Source: Eublepharis macularius
Taxonomy: Eukaryota; Chordata; Lepidosauria; Squamata; Eublepharidae
Reading direction: 5' to 3'
Length of the DNA stretch: 64,000 nt
NCBI RefSeq assembly: GCF_028583425.1
Contig: NC_072791.1
Span: forward strand, 11,985,868-12,049,867
Each line of letters begins with the position of its first letter. The first letter of the stretch is position 1. Of this stretch, positions 31,890 to 44,579 are shown piece after piece. A model generated the notes under the pieces. It was not told the origin of the DNA. It searched no databases and saw nothing but the letters and a program-made list of their open reading frames with translations. The translations under genes and the position numbers were made by a program.

Positions 31890-32090
31890 TTCTATCTATA
31901 TTGTGTGTGTGTGTGTTATGTGCCGCTAAGTTGCCTCCGACCCATGGTAACCCTATGAATGAAAGACCTCCAAACATTCTCTCATTAACCGACTTGCTCA
32001 GATCCTGCAAACTGTAGGACGTGGCTTCTTTTATTGAGTCAAGCCATCTCGTTTTAGGTCTCCCTCTTTTCCTACTGCCTTCCACTTTTT
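31890..32090 (+). repeat. Dispersed repeat (GTGCCG(C/T)(C/T)AAGTTGCC family)
   Basis: Matches 59725-59905 in the same orientation (TTGCCTCC...CCAAGCCATCTC-type phrases, TCTTTTCCTACT). Preceded by a (GT)n tract. Family not named; SINE-like in size. Confidence 0.6.
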
Positions 32091-34110
32091 CAAGCATTAT
32101 TAACTTTTCCAGAGAATCTTGGCTATCTATATTAGAATCTATTATATACTTTAGGTCACAGCCTAGAAGAATTTCACCCTCTTGAAATTTTTCTAACCTT
32201 GACAACGTTTCATTGATAACATCAATTTGGTCACTGTTTGGGGTGTATAAAGAGCCTAAAGTCATCATAACACCATTCAATTTTCCTTTTACACATAAAA
32301 ATTTTTGAATTTTTAAAAAGTTTTTGGAAATTAAAATACCTACACCCCTAGATTTAGAGGTGCCAGGCGTTTGAAATGGGTGTGAGAACCAATAGGTTTT
32401 TAGAACCTGTCTTACTGATACTTTGCGATAGATTTTTGGGAGAAACAGAATGTCTGGATGTTTTTTAACAAGGGCTGAAGAGACTTTTATTTTTATGGCA
32501 TTGTTTAGGTCTTGACAACTTAATGTCAGTGCCTTATACTGGTTACTCATCTTTCAGTTTTCCAAATACGATTTACTAGACTAACAGTGAAATCGCAAGC
32601 AGAGTTAATCAATGGGCTTAGACTGGAGTAACTCTGCTTAGGATTTCACTGTAAATCTATCATTTACGGTAAACAACTTATAACTAGACTGACCTACCAT
32701 GGTATCAGTGGCTCCAACTCTGCTTCCAAAAAAAGGAAATAAAAAATCCCAGCCCCCTCCCACCCATTTTAACAACATAACAATTCCCTCTCTGCCCCTC
32801 TCCCCTTCTCTCCATTACCAACAAAACAGTATATCTGAACTTAACCTCTACCCAGAGATAGACTACCGGATTCCTGAATAAACTATTTTAGGTACAATAG
32901 AAATAAATGTTGCTTACCGTCTGGTGTTTCCTAATTTGTGAGGATTCAGAGCAAATGGGATTTCCAGATTCCACCCACCCCCGCCACCACTTTCAAAGGG
33001 TTTCTAGTTTGTAAGAGGATCATTAGAAGTCTGCATTCTTTTTGCATTTCTGTACAATTTTGTAAAAAGTAAATTACAAAGATCTGGTTGTTTAGAGATA
33101 TTCCATGAGATTACTTTTAAATGTACAGCATATCTTCAAGATTGTCCTTTGACTGGAATTCTGCTCCAGTGTTGTTGTAGTTTACCTCCTCGAGGGACTT
33201 GTTTGCTGTGAATTGCAGCTTGACTCAAGTGAAGGGTTTTCAGGAGAGCCTTTCCTTTCTTGAGGTTTGTCACTTGTAATGAGAGGTGTTTATGTATAAC
33301 TAGGAGTTTAAACGGATGTCCCCAGTGATACCATTTATTAGAAACAGTCATTTTCTCAGTAATTGGCTTTATCAGTCATCTTTTTTGGAGTGTTTCTTGA
33401 AAAACTTGAACATAGTACCTCTGAATGTAAGCCTTGTTCCTTGTTTCTCTTGAAATTTTTTCCTTTGTGCGAAGGCAAAGAAATTTAGTAAGAATGTCAT
33501 GAGGAAATTTGTTGGAATTACAAATACAGCCAATTCTGTATGCTCTCTCAATAACAGGGGCTTCTCTATCTTCTAATTCTAAGGTGTTTGTTTACCAAGA
33601 AGCTATGAAAATGGCTAGCTCTGTAGAACCTTCTTCTTTCTCCTCAAACCCTCAGAACCTAAGATTATTTCTATGGGAAGCAATTTCCAGATCCTTTAAT
33701 TTTAGGTTTGTTGTTTCTTCATTTTTTAATAATCGTTTAACCTCTTCCTGAAAGGTAAGTCCCAGCTCCATTAATGTTCCAATACTATTAGTTACTACCT
33801 GCAGCATTTCTTTTATTTCTTTTAATTGAGAGTTTATTGGGCCTAATAATTGAATAATTTTATCAAGGAACTCTGTGAGTTCATCTAAGTCTTTTCTGCA
33901 TATTAGTGCTTCCTCTCCTACTGCTTTCATTTTTGTGGCGGCCATTTTCTTTTCCTTGTCTTTCTAGGGTTTGGGCATGATTTGCCGTCATCAGTTGGGA
34001 AATAATTTTTAAGGATTGGGGGATTGATTTGGAGGTTCTTAAGTTTACCTCCTGTTTTCCCAGTGCCCAGGATTTCTTGCGGCTGCGGTCACTTTATTTT
34101 CACTTTTAGT
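32091..34110 (-). mobile_element. L1 LINE: 5' region, ORF1 and start of ORF2
   Basis: Minus-strand ORF2 start at 32550 (MSNQYKALTLSCQDLNNAIK..., GTSKSRGVGILISKN) reads as the L1 endonuclease. ORF1 runs from about 33977 with the coiled coil LDEFLDKIIQLLGPINSQLKEIKEMLQ at 33700-33900. Several stops and frameshifts. Its 5' end lies within 80 bp of gene B's stop codon, so gene B's 3' UTR may run into it. Confidence 0.8.
34093..34098 (-). terminator. Possible poly(A) signal of gene B
   Basis: AATAAA on the minus strand, 74 bp past the gene B stop. It may belong to the adjoining L1 5' region rather than to the original gene. Confidence 0.35.
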
Positions 34111-34171
34111 AGAGTTGGGGACTGGAGTCTGTGCTCTAGCCATCTGCATTCATTGCAAGATGTCACTTCCT

Positions 34172-35589
<1,418 letters not shown>

Positions 35590-35862
35590 TCTAAAGGGGC
35601 ATCTAGTCCAACCTCATGCACAATGCAGGAAATTCCAAGTTAACCCCTTATATTCTCTCAGTGACCACTGTCCAAAGGAAGGCAAAAAAACCCCTCTTTG
35701 TCCCTGGCCAATCTGGCATGGAGGGAAATTCCAGATCCTTCACCATCTTCATTGCCCTACTTTGGATCCATTCCTGCTTGTCAACATCCGTCTTAAGCTG
35801 CGGTACTTTTAAACTGACCACAGTACTCCAAGCATGGTCTGAACGGAGCAAAGTGATACCGT

Positions 35863-36290
35863 CACTTCACAAGATTTATTAGCATTTTGCCGGGCCTGTA
35901 AGACAGAGCTAGGCATATGGTTGATGCCGGGCGATGCCCCCTAGCCGTGGGAGCACAGTATATGCCCTCCCTACTAGTGACATCTCCATCTCTCATACAT
36001 CCCTGGCAAAATACTCTGGAGATGGCTAAATAGGGGGTCATCTGGATTACGTGCCGCTGTGTTTACATACACACATATATATGTGTGTGTGTGTATGTGT
36101 GTGAATATGTTTACATGTATTTTAATCTATGTATTAGTATGTTTTATGATTTTAAATTACACATATGATGAAATATGTTTTTTAAACTTGGTTGTGATCC
36201 GGCCTGAGCCTGCTGATGTGGGGAGGGCGGAATATAAATTATAGATCGATAGATCGATGGATCGATGGATCGATGGATCGATAGATCGAT

Positions 36291-36366
<76 letters not shown>

Positions 36367-36370
36367 CTGG
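35863..36370 (+). mobile_element. L2/CR1-like LINE 3' end with microsatellite tail
   Basis: Begins in the final coding phrase (FCRACKTELG, compare 21811-21838), runs through the 3' UTR (GGCCTGAGCCTGCTGATG, GGGAGGGCGGAATATAAATT) and ends in a tail expanded to (GATC/GATA)n and (GAAA)n. Confidence 0.75.
36240..36365. repeat. Microsatellite: GATCGATA/G then (GAAA)n
   Basis: About 50 bp of GATCGAT(A/G)-type units followed by about 75 bp of pure GAAA. Confidence 0.95.
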
Positions 36371-36729
36371 ACACTTTTTTTCTGTTCATGGAGCCCTAAA
36401 TTGCATTTACCTTTTTAGTTGCTGCATCACACTGCTGACTCATGGCCAGTGTATGATCTACTAAGACTCCTAGATTTTCTTTGCATGCACTACTGCCAAG
36501 AGGAGTCTCACCAATTCTACAGTTATGTCTTTAATTTTTCCTACCTATTCAAAGAAATTTATATTTATGGGTGTTGAAATTCATTTTGTTAGTTTTAACC
36601 TTACTGAAATCAAGGAAAACCATGTCCACAGAATTCCTCTCATTCACCAAAGTAGTGACTCTAACTAAAAAAGAGATAGTTAGTCTAGCAGGATTTGTCC
36701 TTGAGAAACCCATGCTTGCTTCTACATTG

Positions 36730-36976
36730 CTCGGAGCCTAAACTTGCTCTCTTTTAGCACCAGGTCAAAACGTTTTATTTCAACCAGGCTTCTAACTAAA
36801 GGGTTTCTCATCCTTATGTGGTCTGTTGTCTGCTTCTCTCCTGAGGTATGTTTTGTGGATATTTTTGAGGCTTCTCTGTGGCTTTTTATGCTGTTCTTAT
36901 ACTTATTTAAATTTTGTTATTGGTAATTCATGTTGCATTATCTGGAGAGGCATTTGAATAAATAAATAAATAAATA
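36730..36976 (+). mobile_element. LINE 3' tail with (AAAT)n
   Basis: GGTCAAAACGTTTTATTTCAACCAGGC... to (AAATA)n at 36957-36976; a LINE terminus of unclear clade. Confidence 0.45.
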
Positions 36977-38074
36977 TTGAATAAAACTATATAGCGTAGA
37001 GAAATTTCCTCCAAGATTAGGCACTAAGAAACTTAGATTTTGTTCTCTGTTGTAACCATTCAAGAAAGCCTTCCTATCTATTCTTGGCTGTTTCCTCTTC
37101 AAGATTCTCTCAGCTCTCCAGTGACTGAGGGTTAGCCAAAAAGGTCCTATCCAGATACACCGGAAAAAGGTACGCATTACACAAGGAGGTTCATACCTGC
37201 TGATCTCCCCTTTTCTTCTGGGTCCTGGAAAAATGAATTTCCATTTAAGGAAATACAGTCAGGTCTGGGAATCAGAAGTCCTCCTTTTGGGAAAATGAAC
37301 AGAAAAGTGACTGCATGAGAGGGGAGGAGGCTAGTGCTTGCGCCCAGAAGTCTCCATATGTTGATCCCGCTGGTGGCCCAGAGCAGAGAAGGGAGCAGGC
37401 ACTCCAGCACAGGGAAGGGAAGCCCTAGCCCGGCCAGAGCCCCCACGGTACAGGATCTGAGCCCCTTTCAAAGGCATGCAGGATCCAGCATTCCAGTCTG
37501 ACACCATCTAAGGCAGCCTTGAGGAAGGTCCACTAAGGACTCCTCTCCCTTTTATGAGACCCCATACTCCATGTAGGTTGAGGGATAGGTGTTGATGGAT
37601 CCCCAAAACCTTGAATTCCTACTAAAGATCCGAAAAATATTTTAACACTTATAAATCTGATTTATCTTTGGAACGTTGTTCATCCCACCCTTCCTTGAGG
37701 AGGGTCACAAGAACATATTCCTCCGGCCTATCTCCCTTCTGAAAGAATGCATGTGCTCCTTTGATTTTAACAACAGCTTGACACACAGGAATTCAGCAGA
37801 CAAAACTCTTTTTGCCAGAGACAAAAACTTCACTTGCTAAAATCCAGGTTTTCATGGTTTCTTCTTCAAGGCTCTGACACACCCTTTCCTGCCTGGGTTG
37901 GCCATGCAGGAAGCCTACACGATGGCCAGGAGAATGAACACGGTGGAATTTCATACATTCATCCCTCCCCCCCCCCACCCCCAACACTGGTATCGCCCTC
38001 ATCCCCAATGGGAGGCCATTAAGTAGCATGAAAATTTCTTTTTGTAATTTCTAAAATGTGCAAGAAAGGCCCTA
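36977..38074. other. Gene B intron, no gene recognised
   Basis: Unclassified sequence between repeats. One C-rich tract near 37970. No domain-bearing ORF. Confidence 0.4.
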
Positions 38075-38346
38075 CTTATATTGTTGGAGGCTTTGACGGC
38101 CGGTGAACAATGGTTGTTGTGGATTTTCCAGGCTGTATAGCCGTGGTCTTGGCATTGTACCTACCTGCCAACATCTTTTCCACACTGTGACACTGAGAGA
38201 TCTCTGTCTTTTGGTGCTACACCTCTGAAGAGGCCAGCCACAGCTGCTGGCGAAACGTCAGTAACTACAATGCCAAGACCACGGCAATACAGCCCGGAAA
38301 ACCCACAACAACCATCGTTCTCCGGCCGTGAAAGCCTTCGACAATA
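38075..38346. mobile_element. Palindromic Penelope-like element with hammerhead-like core
   Basis: About 85-bp inverted arms (GGCTTTGACGGCCGG... to ...CCGGCCGTGAAAGCC) around a centre that holds, on the plus strand, CTGAAGA (38225-38231), hairpin arms GCCAGC and GCTGGC (38233-38238, 38246-38251) and GAAACGTC (38252-38259). The order resembles a minimal hammerhead ribozyme, known from Penelope-like retroelements. One unpaired base sits between CTGAAGA and the hairpin, so activity is uncertain. Confidence 0.5.
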
Positions 38347-38645
38347 CAACAATATTATGGGTGTTATTTTAAATGCTGGATACCTTGCTTGTTCAAAAAG
38401 GTCCATGAGAAGACCTTGTTGACATCCCAAAAACCATTCCTTTTAGTTTACAAACCAGTATTTTAGCTCACACACTAATACTTGAGGAGTCTACTAGATA
38501 TGCAGAGGTCCCTCCTTTGCCCGTATGTGGAACTGCCCCACTCACCTTCTGAGAGTCTCCATTGGAAGGGCCCTACGAAAGTCCTTCTTAGAAGGAGCAT
38601 TTTCTGCCTTCAACAGCTGTGAAATAAAGGAAAGGGGACCCTTAC

Positions 38646-38772
38646 CCAGAGAAGCCACGTTCTGAAAATTCTCCTCCATGACTTCCTTGTGAAGGATTCT
38701 TTTTTCCGGATCCAGTAGAGCCCACTCCTCATCACTGAAATGAACAGACACCTCCTCGAAGGTCACCAGACC
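38646..38772 (-). CDS. Gene B exon: KRAB A-box
   Basis: 127-bp exon (phase 0 in, 1 out) encoding [42 protein letters not shown]. Full A-box with the EEW core intact; the MLE triplet reads MEE, as in gene A. Acceptor TCTTTTCAG, donor CTGG|GTAAGG. It joins in frame to the finger exon through a 3.2-kb intron carrying CR1 and Penelope-like insertions. Confidence 0.9.
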
Positions 38773-38964
38773 CTGAAAAGAGGAAAAAAGAAACCTCTTG
38801 CTAGCTTGCAGGATGCAAACTTCCATCCGACCTTTCCATATTTCTTCTAGTGAATGGCTCAGACAGCAGCTGAGGCAAAGAGAGCGAGGGAATCTCTCCA
38901 GGCTAGGGAGGGAGGGATGGTGTACGGAGGCACTCAGGGTCAGGATATGAAGTTTCACACTTAC

Positions 38965-39044
38965 CTCCTCTGGCCACATAGAAGTTACTTTCTCCCTGCT
39001 GCAAAGATATGGCACATATTGTATTGTTGGTTTCAAGGACTCAC
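38965..39044 (-). CDS. Gene B exon: SCAN-KRAB linker
   Basis: 80 bp, phase 1 in, 0 out: (G)[26 protein letters not shown]. The most divergent of the four copies, but with LKPT, CSRE and WPE kept. The GTGAGT at the start of the exon looks like a donor but lies just after the acceptor CTTCTAG and is in-frame coding. Confidence 0.75.
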
Positions 39045-39249
39045 CTAGAAGGATCAAAAGATAATTGGAAGACATTCAAATCTTTTCAGATATTTAGCAT
39101 TTCAGTTCCTTGCATGGGGAAACCCACTAATAGAATTGCAGCTATTGTACTTAAGAATCTCCTTGTACATGTGCAACAGGAATATATGGAAAAAGGCAGG
39201 CTTGCTATTGGTAAAGTACCACTACCTACTTTGCTAGGCAGCACTTCTT

Positions 39250-40206
39250 CTGTCCATCTCCCAGCCCAGTCCCATGACCAAGCCTAAAACCAGACTGGAA
39301 AGGATCTAAACAATTTGCCTCATCCAGGAAAGCTTGCAGTTCTCCACCCACCTGTTCCATCACCTTGCTCGAGAATGGAACATTTCAGACTGGTTGATTG
39401 AGAAATTCTGGGTTCTGTGTACGCTTCTTTAGATGTAGGCAGAACACAGCCTATACACTCTTAGTATCCCTGTAAGCCTAAATCCCAGCAAGCAGTGACC
39501 TGTCCATGACAACGGGACCATCTTCAGACCCTCCACCTTCACATCACCTTCCTCCTGCCCACAGCAAAACACTGCATCAAGACTGTGTCCCGTGCAGAGT
39601 GTGTGGCCTGTTTGTCGTGGAGGCTGGGAATCCTAAACTGCTCCCAACAATGTAGCCTCTGGATAGATTGTCAAGTCTGCCAAAACAACTAAGCTACTAT
39701 GGCATTAAGATCTCCTCAAGGCTTATAGTTTTCTTCCTCTTCTTATTGGCCCCACATTGGCCTTCCCAATGTTTAACATTCATTTACATAAGTTGTCATT
39801 TTTGCATTCGGAGCCAGCTTTGTTCTCAATGCCCTGATTGATGACACCAGAGGAGAGAGGTGGACCAGAAATATTTTTGTCATATTTTCTCCCATACATT
39901 TAGTAGATTCTCATTTATGAATCTATCATGGTAAAAGTATAAATCCTCATCATTTTTCTTTTTCTACAACCACAAACCTTCTGGCCTTTTAACCAACTAA
40001 ACTGGTTAACCATGTTACCCTTGTACAAATATAATATCATTGTAGACAGGATATGACCTTAACCACTGTTCTTCCAATCTATTTGCACTGATTTCAACTG
40101 GAGGCTTTTGCTTCCCCAAATGGATATTTGTAAACTGAGAAGCTCAAGTGAGCATCCTTCTCACACTAGAGTGAGGTCGGGGAATAAAACCAGCCCACCT
40201 ACACTC
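39250..40206. other. Gene B intron
   Basis: 39830-40200 matches gene A 10790-11110 and gene C 49090-49500 (paralogous intron). 39260-39780 is not matched by the other copies and shows no gene. Confidence 0.5.
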
Positions 40207-40214
40207 AAGGAGGC

Positions 40215-40464
40215 AGTTTGCTGTAGTGGTTGAGAGCGGCAGGACTCTAATCCGGAGAATCGGGTCTGATTCCCCACTCCTCCAACTGAAGCCAGCTGGG
40301 TAACCTTGGGTCAGTCACAGCTTCTTGGAGCTCGCTCAGCCGTACCCACCTCACAGGGTGTTTGTTGTGTGGATGATAATAACATACTTTGTAAACCACT
40401 TTGAGTGGGCCTTATGTTGTCATGAAGGGTGGTATATGATTAGAAGGTTGTTGTTGCTGTTATT
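40215..40464 (+). mobile_element. tRNA-derived SINE (Sauria-like)
   Basis: Complete-looking head (TGTAGTGGTTGAGAGCGG), body and TTG-rich tail. Likely target duplication AAGGAGGCA / AAAGAGGCC at its edges. Absent from the same intron of genes A and C, so it inserted after the duplications. Confidence 0.8.
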
Positions 40465-40506
40465 AAAGAGGCCATTGAATGTGTACGACAGCGCTTTTGA
40501 TCTTAC

Positions 40507-40549
40507 CCAGAAAAGCCGCTCCATGGTAACAGTTGATCCTTTCCTGCAC
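40507..40549 (-). CDS. Gene B exon: short conserved spacer
   Basis: 43 bp encoding [14 protein letters not shown] plus one base. Acceptor CTCTTTCAG, donor CTGG|GTAAGATC. Equivalent to 10680-10722 and 49009-49051. Confidence 0.75.
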
Positions 40550-40710
40550 CTGAAAGAGAAGTAGGAATCCCACAAAGGGGAAACTGTTGGGAAAAGAACC
40601 AGGATTAAGGATGGGGGTGGGGATCTAAAAAACTGAAACATCTTTATGGATTTCAAGGGCATCTCATCATATCCTGTGCCCCATATACTACTTAAAAAAA
40701 TCTCTCTTGC

Positions 40711-41124
40711 CTGCTGGTCTTTATTCTCGTCATCTGCATGGCTCAGGAGAAACCCTTCTGCCAGGGCCACTGCCTGGGAACTGCTCTCTGGCCAACATGC
40801 CCTGACCCAGTTCTCCATCTCTGGGGGCAAGATGGCCAGGAACTGGTCCAGGATCACCAGGTCCAGGATCTCCTTCTTGCTGTGCCTTTCTGGCTTCAGC
40901 CACTGGTAGCAAAGGTGGTAGAGTCGGCTGCAGACCTTTCGGGGTCCTTCGGCCTTCAGGTACTGAAAGTGCCGGAATTGCTGGCGCTGCACATCTGAAG
41001 GGGGAAAATCCTCTCCCAGGCTCTTCTGCAAGGTTCCTTCCCTCAGTTCCCTTCTGCTCCCAATTTCTGTGGCATCAGGGCTTTTTCTCCCTTCTGGACT
41101 GACTAAGTCCAGCTCTGCCCTCAT
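40711..41124 (-). CDS. Gene B exon: SCAN domain
   Basis: 138 codons: [30 protein letters not shown], then a complete SCAN domain ([77 protein letters not shown]). An in-frame TAA lies 9 bases upstream of the ATG, fixing the start. The donor is CAG|GCAAGAG, a GC rather than GT site, where genes A and C have GTAAGAG. Such GC donors with a strong CAG/AAG context are used at low frequency in vertebrates. Product would dimerise through SCAN. The head of the exon (acceptor at 41223) is 5' UTR. Confidence 0.9.
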
Positions 41125-41144
41125 CCTCCTTTAGTCTCCAAACA

Positions 41145-42340
41145 GCCTCCACCTGCACCAATGGATCACCTTCCTCCTCTGACAGATTCTTTTTTCAAGG
41201 CAAGTGCTGGATATATGATTTCCTACAAAGGGAAAATTGATCTGTTGGACAATACTCCGGAATCAAGAGTGTTTGTAAATTAGAAGCTGGACACAGGAAA
41301 TGGACCTTCCACAAAGCAAGCAGAAAGACTCCACTCTGCTTAATAAAAGCACTGCTAAAGTATAAATTAAAGATTCCTGCAGTTTTCATTAGCTAGAGAC
41401 CATTACATAGAACGAGAAGTGGGGTGCATATTTACAAAATGGTTGTGAGGTTAGAAAGAGTCAACTAATAGCAGAACGGAGCAACTGAGAATCCCAGAGG
41501 TGCTAGATCTCTCCAATCATGCTGCAGACAACCGGAGATTATTTCAACAGCAGCTTAACTTCTCCATAGAAGCTGCTGCAGCTTTATAAGAGCTTTATAA
41601 ACCAAATAAAAATGAAGGTTTTGAAGGGCACCTTTTAAAGTAAGGAGATGATCTGTGAATACTATCTTGATCGGTTACGTTCAGTCCAGAAAGCCTTATT
41701 AGTTGTCCTTCAAGGATCTATGTTTTTATACCGGCTGCATTTTTTTATGCTGCAAGTTCAATTAACAACTTCTAATCTTTTAGTTTTTCACTTTAAGTTG
41801 ACTCAGAGAGGTTCTCTGGAGAGGCAGTATAAAAAGTCTCTAACTAAACAAATACTTTTGTCATACAAGGAATCAAAGGCAGGCAGAGATCTTTCAGAGT
41901 TTGGTGGCTCATTGGAGAAACCCAAGTCCAACACGTGACTCTGCCGGGCTTAAGAACAGATCATTAAGCATGGAACAGATTGTCCCAGGATTTCAAAAGG
42001 ACAAGTGGATTTCTAGAAGCCAAAGATCTTCCATTAGCGAAAGCAGCCAAAGTGTACCGGAAGACAACAGATTTGCTGGCAAGGAAAAGCTGTGCTGAGT
42101 CTGTCAGCAAAATTGTACCTTCAGTAAGCCATAGAAGAATGAGGACGGGAACCTTCCAAAAATCAAAGTTCAGAATAGCAAGAAAAAGGAAGGCCACGTG
42201 GGAACACGACTGCACTACAGCAGCGCCAGGCTTATGGAAAGAATGATGGGACTGCCTCTCTATCTATGCCCCACCACAGCAGCTTCCCTCCTCTGAGCAG
42301 GGCCTTCTGCAGGTGCCATCCTGAAAGCTGGCAAGATCTA
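41145..42340 (-). repeat. Gene B 5' UTR and conserved upstream block
   Basis: Reading on the minus strand, 42330-41970 matches 8600-8990 and 41960-41640 matches 9040-9400, then 41600-41390 matches 9800-9530. These are the same modules, in the same order, as upstream of gene A. Confidence 0.6.
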
Positions 42341-42506
42341 CAGTTGCCCACAATTGTCCAAATTGTTATATATTTGAAGAACCTATATTCATCAAAAGTG
42401 TCCCCCCCCCCTTGCTGGCATAGAATAAATATCAATGGAGCCCTCTGGCTACTAATGCCAAAAGCAGGGAGGCATTTTGCAAAGGAAATATTAGTGCCCT
42501 ACTTAC

Positions 42507-42650
42507 CTCTTTTTAAAAAGTCCTCCGGAGCTGCCTCCCCTCCCCTTCCCAACACAGGAAGTGACTGAGGCAAGTCAGGTGACTTTCTCTCTTCAGGCCT
42601 CTCTAGGATTGGAGACTCCTTCCCTTTAACCCTTAGGTTGACTCTCCAGA
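42507..42650 (-). other. Gene B: likely non-coding first exon
   Basis: Minus-strand copy of the 7419-7563 exon, ending at GAG|GTAAGT. It lies head to head with the C' first exon at 42787-42898. Confidence 0.55.
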
Positions 42651-42786
42651 AAGCCAAAATACCCCACTTCTGGCTTTGCCTCGCGGATGGTGCATTTTGA
42701 CATTGAAGCAAAATCAAGGGGCAAATTCTCAAGGTATTTTCACAATTGTGGGGAAAGCCCCACAATTGATGATAAATAATCACACA
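42651..42786. promoter_or_regulatory. Likely bidirectional promoter between two first exons
   Basis: 136 bp separating divergent first exons of gene B (-) and copy C' (+). It includes a perfect 11-bp inverted repeat (see next entry). No TATA box stands out. Confidence 0.45.
42743..42768. repeat. Perfect inverted repeat in the divergent promoter
   Basis: Arms CAATTGTGGGG (42743-42753) and CCCCACAATTG (42758-42768) separated by AAAG. Could be a dimeric protein site or a hairpin. Confidence 0.85.
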
Positions 42787-42898
42787 ACCAGTCCTAGAGA
42801 GGCCTGAAAAGAGAAAGTCACCTGACTTGCCTCGGTCACTTCCTGTGTTGAGTGGAGAAGGGGAGGAGAGGCAGCGCTGGAGGACTTTTTAAAAAGAG
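42787..42898 (+). other. First exon of 5' copy C'
   Basis: Matches 7450-7563 and 45918-46043 and ends at GAG|GTAAGT. No SCAN exon follows before the next first exon (45.9 kb). It is either a relic of a lost gene or an alternative first exon for gene C. Confidence 0.5.
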
Positions 42899-44260
42899 GT
42901 AAGTAGTGGACTAACATTTCCTTTGCAAGATGCCTGCCTGCTTTTGGCAATAATAGCCAGAGGGCTCCATTGACCTCCGGGGCTTCCCTGCTTGCTCTCT
43001 GGAAGCTGCTTTTTCCTGAGGGTGGAACTGAGTCCTTGCAATAAGGGATGCATCTCCGGCCACTTTTGGAAATCCACAACTCAGCAAGCCTCAGCCCTCC
43101 CCTTTCTTCACTAAAGGGAATAGGGATCCTCTGGTTTGATGGTTTCCCCACAAGGAAGCCACGGGGAGTGGCTGGGGGCATCTTATTCGGGGACCCATAG
43201 AATTGGATCCCAGAGTCGAACCTTCCTGTAATGTGGGGGGTCTTTAGTGAACAGTCAGGAGTGGATTCCTGCCAAATTTGGTACTGTTTACTTGAACAAT
43301 GCCCCCCCCCCAGTTGCTCCAGACATTTCCTCACATAGGAAATAATCACTGGCTAAATTCAGGATTTTCTAATTGGATGAGAGTATCTGTCCCGGAATTC
43401 AGTGATATCAATTTTTTCTTATATATCCCTGAAACCGGGATCTGGGCCATCCGGTGTACAGCCCTGGTCCACAGCCCCTGTCCCTTCTCTGGACCATCTG
43501 TCTTAGCAGCACAGGCCTATTACCTCAATAAAAATCCCCCCCTAAACTTCAATTTTCCACAGTTTGCAGAAAGCCAGGGAAAAGGAGCTTTCCTGAATTC
43601 CTTATGAAGGCCATTCTATATGGAGGGGGTGCACTACATAGAATGTGCATGTGTGATGTAGACCCCCAGGACCCTAGCACCCCAGGGATCCCATTTTGAT
43701 GCACCCACTTTGATCTCAGCATGGGGGAAGAAATAAAATGTGGAGCCAGCATTAATTCAACAAACCGATGCCACATGACCCTAAGCCCCACTAGGTAGCA
43801 AAAGGTAAGTGCATCCATCCATTATACAGAGCCCTTCCTGAGAAAGAATAAACAGAGGGCCATCACCACCACCACCAAGGACCTCAGATTTCCCTCCCAG
43901 CATAGATTTTGCCCATTTTCTGGGTGGCGTCTTCAGAAGGCCCTGCTCTGAGGAGCGAAGCTGCTGTGGTGGGTATAGAGAGGGCACCCCATAATGTGTT
44001 TTTGTAGACCTGCTGCTGCAGTAGTGCTGTCATGTTCCCATGTGGCCTTCCTGTTTTTTCTTGCTGTTCTGGAATAGCAAACTTGGGTTTTTGGAGGGTT
44101 CCCCTTTTCACTCTGCTATGGTTTCCTGAAGGTTCAATTCTGTCCATAGACTTAGCACGTCTTTCGGGTGACTTCTGCAGCCTGATGCACTTTGGTTGCC
44201 TTTGCTAATGGAAGATCTTTGGCTTCAATAATAACACTAACAATAATAAAAAGTCAAGCC
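42899..44260 (+). repeat. Relic of the SCAN-KRAB-ZNF 5' unit (C')
   Basis: 42899-43000 follows gene A and C intron 1, and 43900-44260 matches 8600-8960. The interval 43080-43900 is not matched by the other copies. The antisense frame 42780-43349 stays open for 189 codons (includes NGALWLLLPKAGRHLAKE), probably by chance or hitchhiking. Confidence 0.55.
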
Positions 44261-44579
44261 AAAAGCAGCAGAATCCTGCTTCAAGCAGATCAAAATACAG
44301 ATGTGAATTTTTTTGGGCGACAAACACAATTCCATCACAGGGTGCCTCGTTCAGGCCTCCTGGCATGGATCTGGAAACTGTATATAGCAGTTCTTTCTCA
44401 GAAGATAACAGATTGAAAGGGAGGGTGGTAAAAAAGAGGAAAATGGAAGTCCAGAGCAAAAAAAACATCAGTTTAGGGATGTGTGAAACCTCAGAAATGT
44501 CACTAGTCTAATCAAACTCTTGGCTGTCCTCAAAATTCGTTGGCTGCCATCTTTGATGGCCGTTAACAAGGCACCTTGG

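Larger units (their letters stand above)
35590..36720 (-). mobile_element. CR1 LINE fragment split by another LINE
   Basis: 35590-35862 and 36371-36720 are consecutive parts of a minus-strand CR1 (matching 13110-13300). The plus-strand LINE 3' end between them inserted into it. Confidence 0.65.

Noticed and set aside
36144-36389. 81-codon ORF rich in SFFLSFFL
   Set aside because: It is a translation of the (GAAA)n microsatellite.
39041-39046. GTGAGT at the start of gene B's linker exon as a splice donor
   Set aside because: It sits immediately after the conserved acceptor and is coding in frame; the true donor at 38964 matches the other copies.
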